From contig NZ_JAAAMT010000038.1 of the NCBI RefSeq assembly GCF_009905435.1, positions 1 through 58,251 of the forward strand: 58,251 bases of DNA. The letters run 5' to 3'. Numbering within the stretch: the first letter of the stretch is position 1; every line of letters begins with the position of its first letter. The position numbers and the translations under genes are program-made. The notes under the pieces were generated by a model. The model did no database searches. It was not told where the DNA came from and worked only from the letters and a program-made list of their open reading frames with translations. Shown here piece by piece: positions 1 through 8,879 of this stretch. Source of the stretch: Pseudomonas sp. R5(2019) (lineage in GTDB: Bacteria; Pseudomonadota; Gammaproteobacteria; Pseudomonadales; Pseudomonadaceae).

Positions 1-160
1 CGCGATGGGCTGCGCAGCGGCCCCCGAGGCCGGTGATATCTACGACAAGCCCTGGGAATGCGGGCGACTTTGGAATCGCCGGGGCCGCTTCGCAGCCCAT
101 CGCGGCCAGGTCCGCTCCTACAAGGGTTTGCGTCGCTCTATTCCTTAACTGACCGGCATT
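1..160. repeat. REP-containing MITE-like element, right part
   Basis: The window opens inside a repeated element. An inverted pair (GCGATGGGCTGCGCAGCGGC near 2-21 and its partner near 88-106) forms a long imperfect hairpin. It is followed by CGGCCAGGTCCGCTCCTAC and ends with CCTTAACTGACCGGCATT at 143-160. The same interior and the same right end occur in the full copy at 28559-28797, so this is the truncated right part of that element. The rest of the stretch, up to 294, is the leader of the GntR gene. Confidence 0.85.
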
Positions 161-203
161 AAAAGGCAAGCCTGGGCCCTACCATTGGATCAAAAGCGCC
201 CTG

Positions 204-220
204 TGTCTATAGATATAGCA
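204..220. promoter_or_regulatory. possible GntR/HutC operator
   Basis: TGTCTATAGATATAGCA contains an imperfect palindrome (CTATAGATATAG) about 75-90 nt upstream of the GntR/HutC-family start. HutC-type regulators often bind short AT-centred GT..TA..AC palindromes and regulate themselves. The assignment rests only on position and partial symmetry. Confidence 0.25.
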
Positions 221-294
221 TTTTGGTATTTCAGATTATTTGGTTAGATCGACTATTGTTCACGGCATATCTTGTCATAACAAGTTGATCGCGC

Positions 295-1044
295 ATGGCA
301 CAGTTACTCCCCCTGTCACCCGTTCCCCTCTACAGCCAGCTCAAGGAGCTGCTGCGTTCGCGCATTCTCGACGGCACTTATGCGCCCATGGCGCGCATGC
401 CGTCGGAAAGCGAGCTTGGCGCTGCGTTCGAGGTCAGCCGCATCACCGTGCGCCAGGCGCTGGGCGACCTGCAAAAGGAAGGGCTGATTTTCAAGATCCA
501 CGGCAAAGGCACCTTTGTCTCCAAACCCAAGGCGTTCCAGAACGTATCGACCCTGCAAGGCTTGGCCGAATCGATGACGCAGATGGGCTATGAGGTGTTG
601 AACCGCCTGCGCAGCTTCAAGTCGGTGCCCGCCACGGCGCTGGTCGCCGAGCGCCTGCAGGTGAAGGAGGGCACGCCGGTCACCGAGATCAAGCGGGTGC
701 GCCTGATCAACCGCGCGCCGGTGTCGCTGGAAATCACCTACCTGCCGCAGAGCATCGGCGAGCGGCTGGAAAAGGCCGACCTGGCCACTCGCGACATCTT
801 CCTGATTCTGGAAAACGACTGCGGCATCGCCCTTGGCCACGCTGACCTTGCGGTAGACGCCGTGCTGGCTGACGCCGACCTCGCCCAGGCGCTGGAAGCC
901 GAGGAGGGCAGCCCGATCATGCGCATCGAACGGCTGACCTTTGATGCCAATGGCGCGCCACTGGATTTCGAATACCTCTATTACCGCGGCGACTCCTTCC
1001 AGTACCGCCTGCGGATCGACCGGAACAAGGAGCCGCGTGCATGA
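295..1044 (+). CDS. GntR family (HutC subfamily) transcriptional regulator
   Basis: A 249-aa cytoplasmic regulator. Residues about 10-77 form a winged helix-turn-helix; the recognition part contains SESELGAAFEVSRITVRQAL and the wing is HGKGTFVSKP. Residues about 95-240 form a UTRA effector-binding domain of the HutC/FadR type. The stop overlaps the start of the next gene as ATGA, so it is translationally coupled to the flavoprotein and probably controls this operon and itself. The ligand cannot be read from the sequence. The start is the first ATG that keeps the whole HTH; its Shine-Dalgarno is weak. Confidence 0.9.
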   Translation: MAQLLPLSPVPLYSQLKELLRSRILDGTYAPMARMPSESELGAAFEVSRITVRQALGDLQKEGLIFKIHGKGTFVSKPKAFQNVSTLQGLAESMTQMGYEVLNRLRSFKSVPATALVAERLQVKEGTPVTEIKRVRLINRAPVSLEITYLPQSIGERLEKADLATRDIFLILENDCGIALGHADLAVDAVLADADLAQALEAEEGSPIMRIERLTFDANGAPLDFEYLYYRGDSFQYRLRIDRNKEPRA

Positions 1045-2759
1045 ACACCCTGGAACAGGAATACGACATCGTCGTGATCGGAGGCGGCACCGCCGGCCCC
1101 ATGGCGGCGATCAAGGCCAAGGAGCAGAACCGCGATCTGAAGGTGCTGCTGGTGGACAAGGCCAACGTCAAGCGCAGCGGCGCGATCAGCATGGGCATGG
1201 ACGGCCTCAACAATGCCATTATTCCCGGCCACGCCACGCCCGAGCAGTACACCAAGGAAATCACCGTGGCCAACGATGGGGTGGTCAACCAGACCGCTGT
1301 GCTGGCCTACGCCGAACACAGTTTTGCGACGCTTGAACAGCTGGACCGCTGGGGCGTGAAGTTCGAGAAGGACGAGACCGGCGATTACGCGGTGAAAAAA
1401 GTCCACCACATGGGCGCCTATGTGCTGCCGATGCCCGAAGGTCACGACATCAAGAAAGTCTTGTACCGCCAGCTCAAGCGGGCGCGGGTGCAGATCAGCA
1501 ACCGGTTGGTGGCCACGCGGCTGCTGACTGACGAGCAAGGCGCGGCCAACGGCGTGATGGGCTTTGACTGCCGCACCGCTGACTTCCATGTGATCAAGGC
1601 CAAGGCGGTGATTCTTTGCTGCGGCGCAGCGGGCCGCCTGGGCTTGCCGTCGTCGGGCTACCTGATGGGCACCTACGAGAACCCGACCAATGCCGGCGAC
1701 GGTTATGCCATGGCCTACCACGCCGGGGCGGAACTGGCGAACCTGGAGTGCTTCCAGATCAACCCGCTGATCAAGGACTACAACGGCCCGGCCTGCGCCT
1801 ACGTGACCGGCCCCCTGGGCGGGTATACCGCCAACAGCAAGGGCGAGCGCTTTATCGAGTGCGACTACTGGAGTGGCCAGATGATGTGGGAGTTCCATCA
1901 GGAACTCGAAGGCGGCAACGGTCCGGTGTTCCTCAAGCTCGACCACCTGGCCGAAGAAACCATCCAGGACATCGAGCAGATCCTGCACAGCAACGAGCGC
2001 CCCAGCCGTGGCCAGTTCCACGCCGGGCGCGGCACCGACTACCGCCGGAAAATGGTCGAGATGCACATCTCCGAGATCGGTTTTTGCAGCGGTCACAGCG
2101 CTTCGGGCGTGTGGGTCAACGAGCGTGCCGAAACCTCGGTCAAGGGCCTGTACTCGGCCGGTGACATGGCGGCAGTGCCGCACAACTACATGCTCGGCGC
2201 TTTTACTTATGGATGGTTTGCCGGCGTCAATGCGGCGACCTATGTGGCCGGGCGCGAGCACGGGCCAGTGGATGCCGCCCAGGTGGCCGCCGAGAAAGCC
2301 CGGGTCCAGGCCCCGCTGCTGCGTGAGCACGGCCTGCCACCTTCGCAAGTGGAGTACAAGCTGCGGCGCATGGTCAACGATTACCTGCAGCCGCCGAAGG
2401 TGACCAAAAAGATGGAAATCGGCCTTGAGCGGTTTGCCGCCATCGAAGCGGACCTGGCGCAGATCAAGGCCAACAACCCCCACGAATTGATGCGGGCGAT
2501 GGAAGTGGCGGTGATTCGCGATTGTGCCGAAATGGCCGCCCGCGCCTCGCTGTTCCGCAAGGAAAGCCGCTGGGGCCTGTACCACCACCGGGTCGATTAT
2601 CCGCTGCGCAATGACGCCGACTGGTGGTGCCACTGCCACCTGAAAAAGGACCCGAACGGCACCATGGTCAGCTTCAAGAAGCCGATCGAGCCCTACCGTG
2701 TGGCCCTCGACGATCAAGAACAGCAGGCCTACAACCGCCTGCGCGTCGGCGCCGCCTGA
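1041..2759 (+). CDS. AprA-like FAD-binding reductase flavoprotein
   Basis: 572 aa. The N-terminus carries the FAD dinucleotide fold (DIVVIGGGTAGPMAA, residues 9-23). A second FAD contact, LYSAGDMAAVPHNYMLGAF, lies in the later part, typical of the succinate dehydrogenase/fumarate reductase flavoprotein superfamily. The tail WWCHCHLKKDPNGTMVSFK is like adenylylsulfate reductase alpha (AprA) rather than SdhA. The next gene is a two-cluster ferredoxin, the usual AprB-like partner, so the pair is probably a cytoplasmic two-subunit oxidoreductase. True dissimilatory APS reduction is not expected in Pseudomonas, so the substrate is unknown. It may act on what the downstream ABC importer brings in. 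Confidence 0.82.
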   Translation: MNTLEQEYDIVVIGGGTAGPMAAIKAKEQNRDLKVLLVDKANVKRSGAISMGMDGLNNAIIPGHATPEQYTKEITVANDGVVNQTAVLAYAEHSFATLEQLDRWGVKFEKDETGDYAVKKVHHMGAYVLPMPEGHDIKKVLYRQLKRARVQISNRLVATRLLTDEQGAANGVMGFDCRTADFHVIKAKAVILCCGAAGRLGLPSSGYLMGTYENPTNAGDGYAMAYHAGAELANLECFQINPLIKDYNGPACAYVTGPLGGYTANSKGERFIECDYWSGQMMWEFHQELEGGNGPVFLKLDHLAEETIQDIEQILHSNERPSRGQFHAGRGTDYRRKMVEMHISEIGFCSGHSASGVWVNERAETSVKGLYSAGDMAAVPHNYMLGAFTYGWFAGVNAATYVAGREHGPVDAAQVAAEKARVQAPLLREHGLPPSQVEYKLRRMVNDYLQPPKVTKKMEIGLERFAAIEADLAQIKANNPHELMRAMEVAVIRDCAEMAARASLFRKESRWGLYHHRVDYPLRNDADWWCHCHLKKDPNGTMVSFKKPIEPYRVALDDQEQQAYNRLRVGAA

Positions 2760-2781
2760 GCGCCCAAGGGAGAACCGAACC

Positions 2782-3027
2782 ATGGCTTTTCAACCCCAGG
2801 AAATCTTCTTTCGCAGCAACGCCCCGGTCACGGTCGATGAAGACCTGTGCATCGCTCACAAAGGCTGCACCGTGTGCGTGGACGTCTGCCCGATGGATTT
2901 GCTGGCCATCAACCCGGCAACGCAAAAGGCCTACATGGCGTTTGACGAATGCTGGTATTGCATGCCGTGCGAAACCGACTGCCCGACCGGGGCGGTGAAG
3001 GTCGAGATTCCGTACCTGCTGCGCTGA
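2782..3027 (+). CDS. 2x[4Fe-4S] ferredoxin, AprB-like
   Basis: 81 aa, starting at an ATG 22 nt after the flavoprotein stop with AAGGGAG upstream. Eight cysteines make two [4Fe-4S] motifs: C23, C29, C32, C36-P, then C57, C60, C63, C67-P. It should pass electrons to or from the FAD subunit. It lacks the C-terminal extension found in genuine AprB, so it is a minimal partner. A 134-nt gap follows, so the ABC genes may have their own promoter. Confidence 0.88.
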   Translation: MAFQPQEIFFRSNAPVTVDEDLCIAHKGCTVCVDVCPMDLLAINPATQKAYMAFDECWYCMPCETDCPTGAVKVEIPYLLR

Positions 3028-3161
3028 AAAACACCGCAAGCCAACACTATAAAAAGCCACCGGCCACCCACCGGACGCCTGATGCCATACCCCTCGTCTC
3101 CTACCACGCCGACCCGTGGCGCAGACGATTTCCCGTAGCCAAGACTCGAGGGGACACACCC

Positions 3162-4568
3162 ATGCGTGCACGCACCACCATCGCCGGCCTGTTACTGGCG
3201 GTCAGCGCCCTGTCGGCGCAAGCCCAGACCATCCGCATTGCCATCGGCACCCAGGACACCACCATCAACTGCGCCGCCGGCGGCCTGATGATTCGCGAAC
3301 TGGGCCTGCTGGACAAATACCTGCCCAGGGACGGCGCCTATAAGGACGTCACCTATGACATTCAGTGGAAGAACTTCACCAGCGGCGCACCGCTGACCAA
3401 CGAAATGGTAGCCGGCAAGCTGGACTTCGGCGCCATGGCCGACTTCCCAGGGTCGCTCAACGGCGTGGCCCATGAGGCCGCGGGCAGCCACAGCCTGTTT
3501 ATCAGTGTGCTGTCCGGCAGCACCGAGGGCAGCGGCAACGGTATCGTCGTACCGAAGGACTCCAGGGTGCAGTCCTTCGCCGAGCTCAAGGGCCAGACCA
3601 TTTCGGTACCTTTTGCTTCCACCGCCCACGGCATGCTGTTGCGCGCCGTTGCGGCCCAGGGCTGGGACCCGGACAAGGACCTGACCATCATCGCCCAGCC
3701 GCCTGAAGTGGCGGGCTCGGCGCTGCAGGCCAACAAGATTGCCGCCCACGCCGATTTCGTGCCCTTCGCCGAGCTGTTCGAAAGCCGGGGCTTTGCCCGC
3801 AAGATCTACGACGGCTCGCAGTCCAGGGCGCCGACCTTCCATGGCGCACTGGTCGAAAGCGACTTCGCGAAAAAATACCCGCAAATCGTCGTCGCCTACC
3901 TTCGCGCCAGCCTTGAGGCCAACCAGCTGCTGGCTGCAGAGCCTGAGAAATACAGCGAGCTGATCGAGAAGGTCACCGGCATCGACGCTTCGGTGAACTA
4001 CCTGTTCCACGGCCCGCTGGGCCTGCAAACCCGCGACCTGAGCTGGAAACCGGAATACCGCCAGGCGGTGGCGACAGCCATCGACACCCTCAAGCTGCTG
4101 AAAAAGGCCGACCGTGGCCTGAACACCGACACTTTCATCAACGACCAGTACATCCGCGAAGCCTTCAAGGCCCAGGGCATGGACTACGACCAGCAGTTGC
4201 ACCACTACGCCCAGCAGCCGCTGAAGGCCACGGATGCCAGCACGGGCGCTGCGATCACCGACTTCAAGAACGTCGCGCAGATCTGGGTCAAAGGCGAGCC
4301 GACGGTGCGCAGCTACGCCTCGCCACAATCAGCGTTGGCGGCACTGGCCAACCTTGAAGCCGAGGGCAAGGGCATTCGTGCCCTGTACACCCAGGCCAGT
4401 GACAGCGGCATCAAACTGTTGGCCAATCAAGCCTGGTTCGTTCGCGATGGCAAAGGCCAGCTGCGGGCCTTCCTGCTCAAGGAGCAAGCCGAGCGCCATG
4501 CGGCGAGCCACGGCGGCCAGGTCAATGATTTCTCGGCCACCCGCCGGGCATTCGTGGCCGCACGTTGA
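3162..4568 (+). CDS. ABC substrate-binding protein (NMT1/TauA type) with NosL-like C-terminal domain
   Basis: 468 aa with a Sec signal peptide ending near ALSAQAQ (residue ~21), so periplasmic. Residues about 22-360 resemble the aliphatic sulfonate/nitrate/taurine binding family (TauA/SsuA/NMT1), with GKLDFGAMADFP and LKGQTISVPFASTAHG. The protein is about 130 residues longer than usual for the family. The tail, with AWFVRDGKGQLRAFLLKE and then HAASHGGQVNDF, has the pattern of the NosL/copper-chaperone domain (AW[YF]V...HGG...F), but no Cys/Met metal site is obvious. GAGGGGACACACCC precedes the ATG. Confidence 0.85.
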   Translation: MRARTTIAGLLLAVSALSAQAQTIRIAIGTQDTTINCAAGGLMIRELGLLDKYLPRDGAYKDVTYDIQWKNFTSGAPLTNEMVAGKLDFGAMADFPGSLNGVAHEAAGSHSLFISVLSGSTEGSGNGIVVPKDSRVQSFAELKGQTISVPFASTAHGMLLRAVAAQGWDPDKDLTIIAQPPEVAGSALQANKIAAHADFVPFAELFESRGFARKIYDGSQSRAPTFHGALVESDFAKKYPQIVVAYLRASLEANQLLAAEPEKYSELIEKVTGIDASVNYLFHGPLGLQTRDLSWKPEYRQAVATAIDTLKLLKKADRGLNTDTFINDQYIREAFKAQGMDYDQQLHHYAQQPLKATDASTGAAITDFKNVAQIWVKGEPTVRSYASPQSALAALANLEAEGKGIRALYTQASDSGIKLLANQAWFVRDGKGQLRAFLLKEQAERHAASHGGQVNDFSATRRAFVAAR

Positions 4569-4579
4569 GGGCCATTGCG

Positions 4580-5377
4580 ATGCCAAACCTTTTATCCACT
4601 CGACTGGGGCGTCGAGCGCTCCAGCTCGGTTCGGTGCTGGCGTGCCTGCTGTTCTGGCAACTGGCCGCAAGCCAGCGGCTGGACCTTGGGCTGGTGACGT
4701 TTCGCAACGTCCCGCCGCCGCTGGAGGTGCTGGCGGCGGCCTGGGCGCTGGTCAGCTCCGATGCCCTGGCGCGCCATCTTTTCAGCAGCCTGGGCCGAGT
4801 GGCCGCGGGCTACCTGGCGGCGGCTCTGGTGGCGGTGCTGCTGGGCCTGGCCATCGGCCGCTCGCGCTGGGCTGAAAGCCTGCTGCTGCCACCGTTGGAA
4901 GTGCTTCGGCCGATCCCGGCGGTGGCGTGGATTCCGCTGGCAATCCTGATGTTTCCATCATCGGAACTGTCGATGATCTTCATCACCTTCACCGGCGCCT
5001 TGTTCCCGATCCTGCTCAATACCGTTCATGGGGTTGAAGGCGTCGACCGCCGCCTGATCGCCTCGGCCCGCAGCCTCGGCGCAGGGCGCCTGGCGATCCT
5101 GCGCGAGGTAATCATCCCCGGCGCTGCGCCCAGCATCGTCACCGGGCTTGCGATCGGCATGGGGACCTCGTGGTTCTGTCTGGTCACCGCGGAAATGATC
5201 TCCGGCCAATGGGGTATCGGTTACTACACCTGGGAGGCCTACACCTTGCAGAACTACGCAGACATCATCGTCGGCATGTTGCTGATCGGTTTGCTGGGCA
5301 TGCTCAGCAGCGGCCTGATCAAGCGCCTGGGCGGGCTCGCCACGCCCTGGTATCGCCTGCAGGAGAAAAGCGCATGA
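4580..5377 (+). CDS. ABC transporter permease, TauC/SsuC type
   Basis: 265 aa, inner membrane, with about six transmembrane segments. The BPD permease (EAA) loop is at RRLIASARSLGAGRLAILRE, followed by PGAAPSIVTGLAIGMG, as in sulfonate/nitrate/taurine importers. The ATG at 4580 was chosen over the TTG at 4565 because GAGGG lies just before it. It begins 11 nt after the binding-protein stop and ends in an ATGA overlap with the ATPase gene. Confidence 0.9.
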   Translation: MPNLLSTRLGRRALQLGSVLACLLFWQLAASQRLDLGLVTFRNVPPPLEVLAAAWALVSSDALARHLFSSLGRVAAGYLAAALVAVLLGLAIGRSRWAESLLLPPLEVLRPIPAVAWIPLAILMFPSSELSMIFITFTGALFPILLNTVHGVEGVDRRLIASARSLGAGRLAILREVIIPGAAPSIVTGLAIGMGTSWFCLVTAEMISGQWGIGYYTWEAYTLQNYADIIVGMLLIGLLGMLSSGLIKRLGGLATPWYRLQEKSA

Positions 5378-6228
5378 GTGCTCTGAAAACACCCAGCGTG
5401 AAAGGGCGCGTGGACATCGACCAGGTCAGCATTCGCCTGGGGCAGGGGCCGCAGGCGTTCGAGGCGGTGCAGGCGCTGAGTTTCGATATCGCCCCCGGCG
5501 AGTTCGTCTGCATTCTCGGGCCGTCCGGCTGCGGCAAGTCGACGTTGCTCGGTGCGCTTGCCGGGCACTTGCAACCTTCGGCCGGCAGCGTGAAGGTCGA
5601 TGGCAAGCCGGTGTCCGGCCCGTCGCCCGAGCGCGGCATGGTGTTCCAGCACCATACCCTGCTGCCCTGGCGCAGGGTGCTCGACAACGTCGCTTTCGGC
5701 CTGAAGATGCAGGGCATCGGCAAGGCCGAGCGCCGCCAGCGCGCGCGGGAATTTCTCGCTTGGGTCGGCCTTGAAGATTTCGCCGAGCGCTGGCCGCAGC
5801 AACTCTCCGGCGGCATGCAGCAACGGGTGGAAATCGCCCGGGTGTTGATCAATCGCCCGGGCCTGCTGCTGATGGACGAGCCCTTCGGCGCGCTCGATGC
5901 GCAAACCCGCAGCCAGATGCAAGCGCTGCTGCTGGACATCTGGGCGCGCATCGGCACCACGGTGCTGTTTGTCACCCATGACATTGATGAAGCGCTGTTT
6001 CTGGCCGACCGCATCCTGGTCATGAGCCCGCGCCCGGGGCGCTTTATCGAAGACCTGCGGCTGGACTTTGCCCGCCCGCGCCAACCGGAGCTGATCACCA
6101 GCCCTGCCTTTGTCCACCTCAAACGCCATTGCCTGGAGCTGCTGCGCCATCAGGATGGCCGTGAACTGCCGCGCCTGACCCCGCTCGGGCTCCCCCTGGA
6201 AAACCAGAGGCCTCGATTTGCCCTATGA
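5374..6228 (+). CDS. ABC transporter ATP-binding protein, TauB/SsuB type
   Basis: 284 aa, cytoplasmic. Walker A GPSGCGKST, Q-loop in GMVFQHHTLLPW, signature LSGGMQQR, Walker B LLLMDEPFGALD and switch histidine VTHDIDEA are all intact, so it should be an active ATPase. LLPWR after the Q-loop is typical of the nitrate/sulfonate/taurine (NitT/TauT) family, matching the permease and binding protein. Its start overlaps the permease stop (ATGA), and its own stop overlaps the start of the HEAT gene in the same way. Confidence 0.93.
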   Translation: MSALKTPSVKGRVDIDQVSIRLGQGPQAFEAVQALSFDIAPGEFVCILGPSGCGKSTLLGALAGHLQPSAGSVKVDGKPVSGPSPERGMVFQHHTLLPWRRVLDNVAFGLKMQGIGKAERRQRAREFLAWVGLEDFAERWPQQLSGGMQQRVEIARVLINRPGLLLMDEPFGALDAQTRSQMQALLLDIWARIGTTVLFVTHDIDEALFLADRILVMSPRPGRFIEDLRLDFARPRQPELITSPAFVHLKRHCLELLRHQDGRELPRLTPLGLPLENQRPRFAL

Positions 6229-7193
6229 ATACTCTTGTCAGTGACAACCCGGATATTCTCGAACTGCAACCGCGGCTGATCGATGAGGACGCTGCCGTAA
6301 GGCGCATCGCCCTGATCGAACTGGCCGACCTGGAAGACCCGGACGCTTTGCCATGGCTCACCGCCAGCCTGGGCGACGACCCGGCCGATGAGGTGCGCGC
6401 CGAAGCTGCGCGCTTGCTGGAGGCCTGGGAGGAACCGGAGGTGGTGCAGGCCCTGTGCGAAGCCCTGAGCGACCGTGACCTCAAGGTCCGGGTCGCGGCC
6501 GCGCAAAGCCTCAGCCAGCTGAAGACCGCCGAAGCCGGTCGGGTGATTCTGCCCTGGGCTTCTCACACCGATGTGTTCGTTCGCAGCAGCGCCTTGCGGG
6601 CCTTGCGTGAATTGCGCCTGCCCGCCAGCGCCGCCGTGGCCCTGGCAGCCTTGAACGACACCCAGGCCAGCGTGCGCCGCGAAGCGCTGGGCATTCTGGG
6701 CTGGCTCAAGCAACACAGTGCGCTGGCAGAGCTTGCCCGGCTGTTGCGCGACGACCCGGACACCGATGTGCGCCGCGCCGCTGCCGGGGCGCTGGGCTTT
6801 GCCAGTGACGACTCGGTGCTGGCCGCGTTGCAGGCGGCGCTGGAGGATGCCCAATGGCAGGTGCGCGAGGAAGCGGCCACCACCCTGGGCAAGCTTGGCC
6901 TGGTACCGGCCGGGCCTGCCCTGGTGAAAGCGCTCGATGACGACTATTGGCAAGTGCGCCTGCGCGCGGCCCGTGCATTGGGCCGCCTGGCCTTCCCGGC
7001 GGCGCTGCCGGGGCTGGTCGAATTGCTCGAACATCCGATCAGCAACCTGCGCAAGGAAGCCGCCCTGGCCTTGGGTGAATTGCGTGACCCGGCGGCGCTC
7101 GCTGCGCTTGAAGCAGCAGCGCACGACAGCGACCCCGAGGTGCGCAAGGCTGTGCGCATTGCCCTGACTCAACTGCAGGGTGGCGGGCAATGA
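6225..7193 (+). CDS. HEAT-repeat protein
   Basis: 322 aa made almost entirely of about ten HEAT (PBS-lyase-type) repeats of ~31 residues, with the recurring pattern D-x-x-x-x-VR-x-x-AA-x-x-LG-x-L. There is no signal peptide or catalytic motif, so it is probably a cytoplasmic scaffold. Related repeats occur in phycobilin lyases and in proteins that assemble or tether redox enzymes. Here it is translationally coupled to both neighbours in a reductase/ABC operon, suggesting it assembles or regulates the reductase or transporter. Confidence 0.88.
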   Translation: MNTLVSDNPDILELQPRLIDEDAAVRRIALIELADLEDPDALPWLTASLGDDPADEVRAEAARLLEAWEEPEVVQALCEALSDRDLKVRVAAAQSLSQLKTAEAGRVILPWASHTDVFVRSSALRALRELRLPASAAVALAALNDTQASVRREALGILGWLKQHSALAELARLLRDDPDTDVRRAAAGALGFASDDSVLAALQAALEDAQWQVREEAATTLGKLGLVPAGPALVKALDDDYWQVRLRAARALGRLAFPAALPGLVELLEHPISNLRKEAALALGELRDPAALAALEAAAHDSDPEVRKAVRIALTQLQGGGQ

Positions 7194-7468
7194 TCCCGGT
7201 CGCCCTCGACAACGCCCGGGGCCGCGGCGAGCTGAAGGTGCACTGGCAGGATGGGCTCAGCCAGACCTTCAGCCATGCCGGCCTGCGCGCTCGTTGCCCG
7301 TGCTCGCGCTGCCGGGCTGCGCGCCTGGGCGGGCGCATCGAGCTGGTCAGTGACAGCGTCCGGCTGATTGCGCTGAACCCGCAGGGCTATGGCGTGCAGT
7401 TGGTCTTCGACGACGGCCATGACCTGGGGATTTTCCCGTGGCATTACCTGCGCGAACTAACTCACTGA
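7190..7468 (+). CDS. DUF971 (gamma-butyrobetaine hydroxylase N-terminal-like) protein
   Basis: 92 aa, coupled to the HEAT gene by ATGA. It has the DUF971 pattern: W-x-DG-x-x-x-x-F at the start, then LRARCPCSRCRAARLGG (a CxCxxC-like zinc site) and YGVQLVFDDGHDLGIFPWHYLREL at the end. This domain is found at the N-terminus of gamma-butyrobetaine hydroxylase, where it binds zinc, and alone or fused near iron-sulfur proteins. Its role here is unknown. It is the last gene of the operon and overlaps the convergent LysR gene by 7 nt. Confidence 0.85.
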   Translation: MIPVALDNARGRGELKVHWQDGLSQTFSHAGLRARCPCSRCRAARLGGRIELVSDSVRLIALNPQGYGVQLVFDDGHDLGIFPWHYLRELTH

Positions 7469-8367
7469 ACGCGGAATTGCTCCTTGCAGTACTCGATAAA
7501 CAACTGGGCTGGCTTGGTCAGCTGGGCGCGCTTGAGCCAGCCGGCGACCAACCCGGAGCCCGTCACGTTCTCGGCGATATTGACGCTCACCACCTGTTTG
7601 CCGTCGTAGGTAAACGGCGAGTGCGGTCGAGTGACCAGCACTGAAAAGCCGAAACCCTGGCCGACCATGCCACGGACCATCTCGATCGAAGGTGAGCTGA
7701 AAACGATATTGGGCGTTAGGCCCAGCTCTTCGAAAATGCTCACGAAGTAGGTCCGGCTAGGCTGCACGTCGAGCAGTATCATCGGTTCCAGCGCCAGGTC
7801 GCGCAGCGACACCTGGGCTTGATCGGCAAAGCGATGGCCCTCGGGCAACAAGGCATAGGGCCGTTGCGGCGCCATCAACGGCTCGGTTTCGATGGTGCCG
7901 TCCAGCTCGTGGTCGTAGAAAATCGCCAGGTCAAAGCGCCCGCCGGTCAGGCCTTGCACCAGCTCCTGTTGTTCGCCGTCCTGCAGGCGAATCTCGACGC
8001 CCGGGTAGCGCTCGCGAAAGCCGGCGATCAGGCGCGGCAGGTAAAGCGGGGCGACGGTTTCAAAGCAGCCGATATCGATCTGGCCGCAGATCACATCGTT
8101 GTCGGCCAGGGCGTTCTGTTCGAACTCCTTGGCCATGCGCAGCAGCTCCTGGGCCTTGCGGTAAAAGCGCCCGCCGCTCGGCGTCAGCGACACGCCCTGG
8201 GCGTGATGGCGGATAAACAATTGCACGTTGAAACTTTCTTCCAGGCCCTTGATCGCCGTGGAAATCGACGGCTGGGCGATATACAGCTTGCGCGAGGCTT
8301 CGGCGACACTGCCGCATTCCACGGTGGTGACGAAGTACTTCAGCTGACGCAGGGTATAGGAAGCCAC
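7462..8367 (-). CDS. LysR family transcriptional regulator
   Basis: 301 aa. The N-terminal winged HTH (TLRQLKYFVTTVECGSVAEA, then A-Q-PSISTAIKGLE) is followed by a periplasmic-binding-protein-like effector domain (about 90-295). The start is a GTG at 8367 with GAGGT 8 nt upstream; an ATG 5 nt further upstream is out of frame. It is tail-to-tail with DUF971, so its target could be the region-1 operon or an unseen gene. No inducer can be inferred. Confidence 0.93.
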   Translation of the reverse strand: MASYTLRQLKYFVTTVECGSVAEASRKLYIAQPSISTAIKGLEESFNVQLFIRHHAQGVSLTPSGGRFYRKAQELLRMAKEFEQNALADNDVICGQIDIGCFETVAPLYLPRLIAGFRERYPGVEIRLQDGEQQELVQGLTGGRFDLAIFYDHELDGTIETEPLMAPQRPYALLPEGHRFADQAQVSLRDLALEPMILLDVQPSRTYFVSIFEELGLTPNIVFSSPSIEMVRGMVGQGFGFSVLVTRPHSPFTYDGKQVVSVNIAENVTGSGLVAGWLKRAQLTKPAQLFIEYCKEQFRVQ

Positions 8368-8559
8368 GGCATACCTCGAAGACGTTCCGGTTATCCCGTT
8401 ACCTTACCCTGTTCACGGCGCGGCGCTGCTTCGGATTTTGCTTGCCAGTGACAATATTTACGCTGGAAGGCGTGACTGGAGGATCAACGGTCATACGCCC
8501 TGGCGGGCAAGTGCTAAGCCTTGTGATTGGGGGTCACTGAGCAAGGCTGGAGGTGACAC

Positions 8560-8838
8560 ATGTTATTTATCGTCAAGTGGCGGGCGTGCCCGGCGTCGCG
8601 CGATGCCGCGATCGAACGTTTTGTCCGTACCGGTGGCTTGCCGCCTGAAGGCGTGAAGATGATTGGCCGCTGGCATGCGGTTGGCAGCGGTATGGGCTTT
8701 GGCGTGGCGGAGGCGGATGACGTCACGCCGGTTCAGCGCTGGGCCCTGCAATGGAATGATTTGCTCGAGATGGAAGTGTACCCGGCGATGACCGATGAAC
8801 AGGCGGGGCCGTTGATGGCGGCGGCGGTGGGGCGCTGA
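8560..8838 (+). CDS. DUF3303 family small protein
   Basis: 92 aa, starting MLFIVKWRACPASRDAAIERF with an ideal Shine-Dalgarno (GGAGGTGACAC). The early F-x-V-x-W, then GVKMIGRWHAVGSGMGFGV and LQWNDLLEMEVYPAMTDEQ, fit the DUF3303 family, ferredoxin-like-fold small proteins of unknown function related in size to DUF1330/YciI. It stands alone between LysR (divergent) and the ABC genes (convergent). The 192-nt gap before it shows nothing distinct. Confidence 0.8.
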   Translation: MLFIVKWRACPASRDAAIERFVRTGGLPPEGVKMIGRWHAVGSGMGFGVAEADDVTPVQRWALQWNDLLEMEVYPAMTDEQAGPLMAAAVGR

Positions 8839-8879
8839 CGCTGCTGTTTTCCTGAAACACCGCAGCGTCTGTATCGCGA

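Noticed and set aside
204..240. TTTTGGTATTT near 220-232 as a copy of the TTATGGTATACCATAA operator
   Set aside because: Only one half-site matches and the symmetry is missing.
981..2783. 600-aa open frame on the minus strand opposite the flavoprotein gene
   Set aside because: Antisense shadow of a strongly coding GC3-rich gene; no start context or recognisable domain. The same holds for the 725-aa frame at 14643-16820 opposite paaZ.
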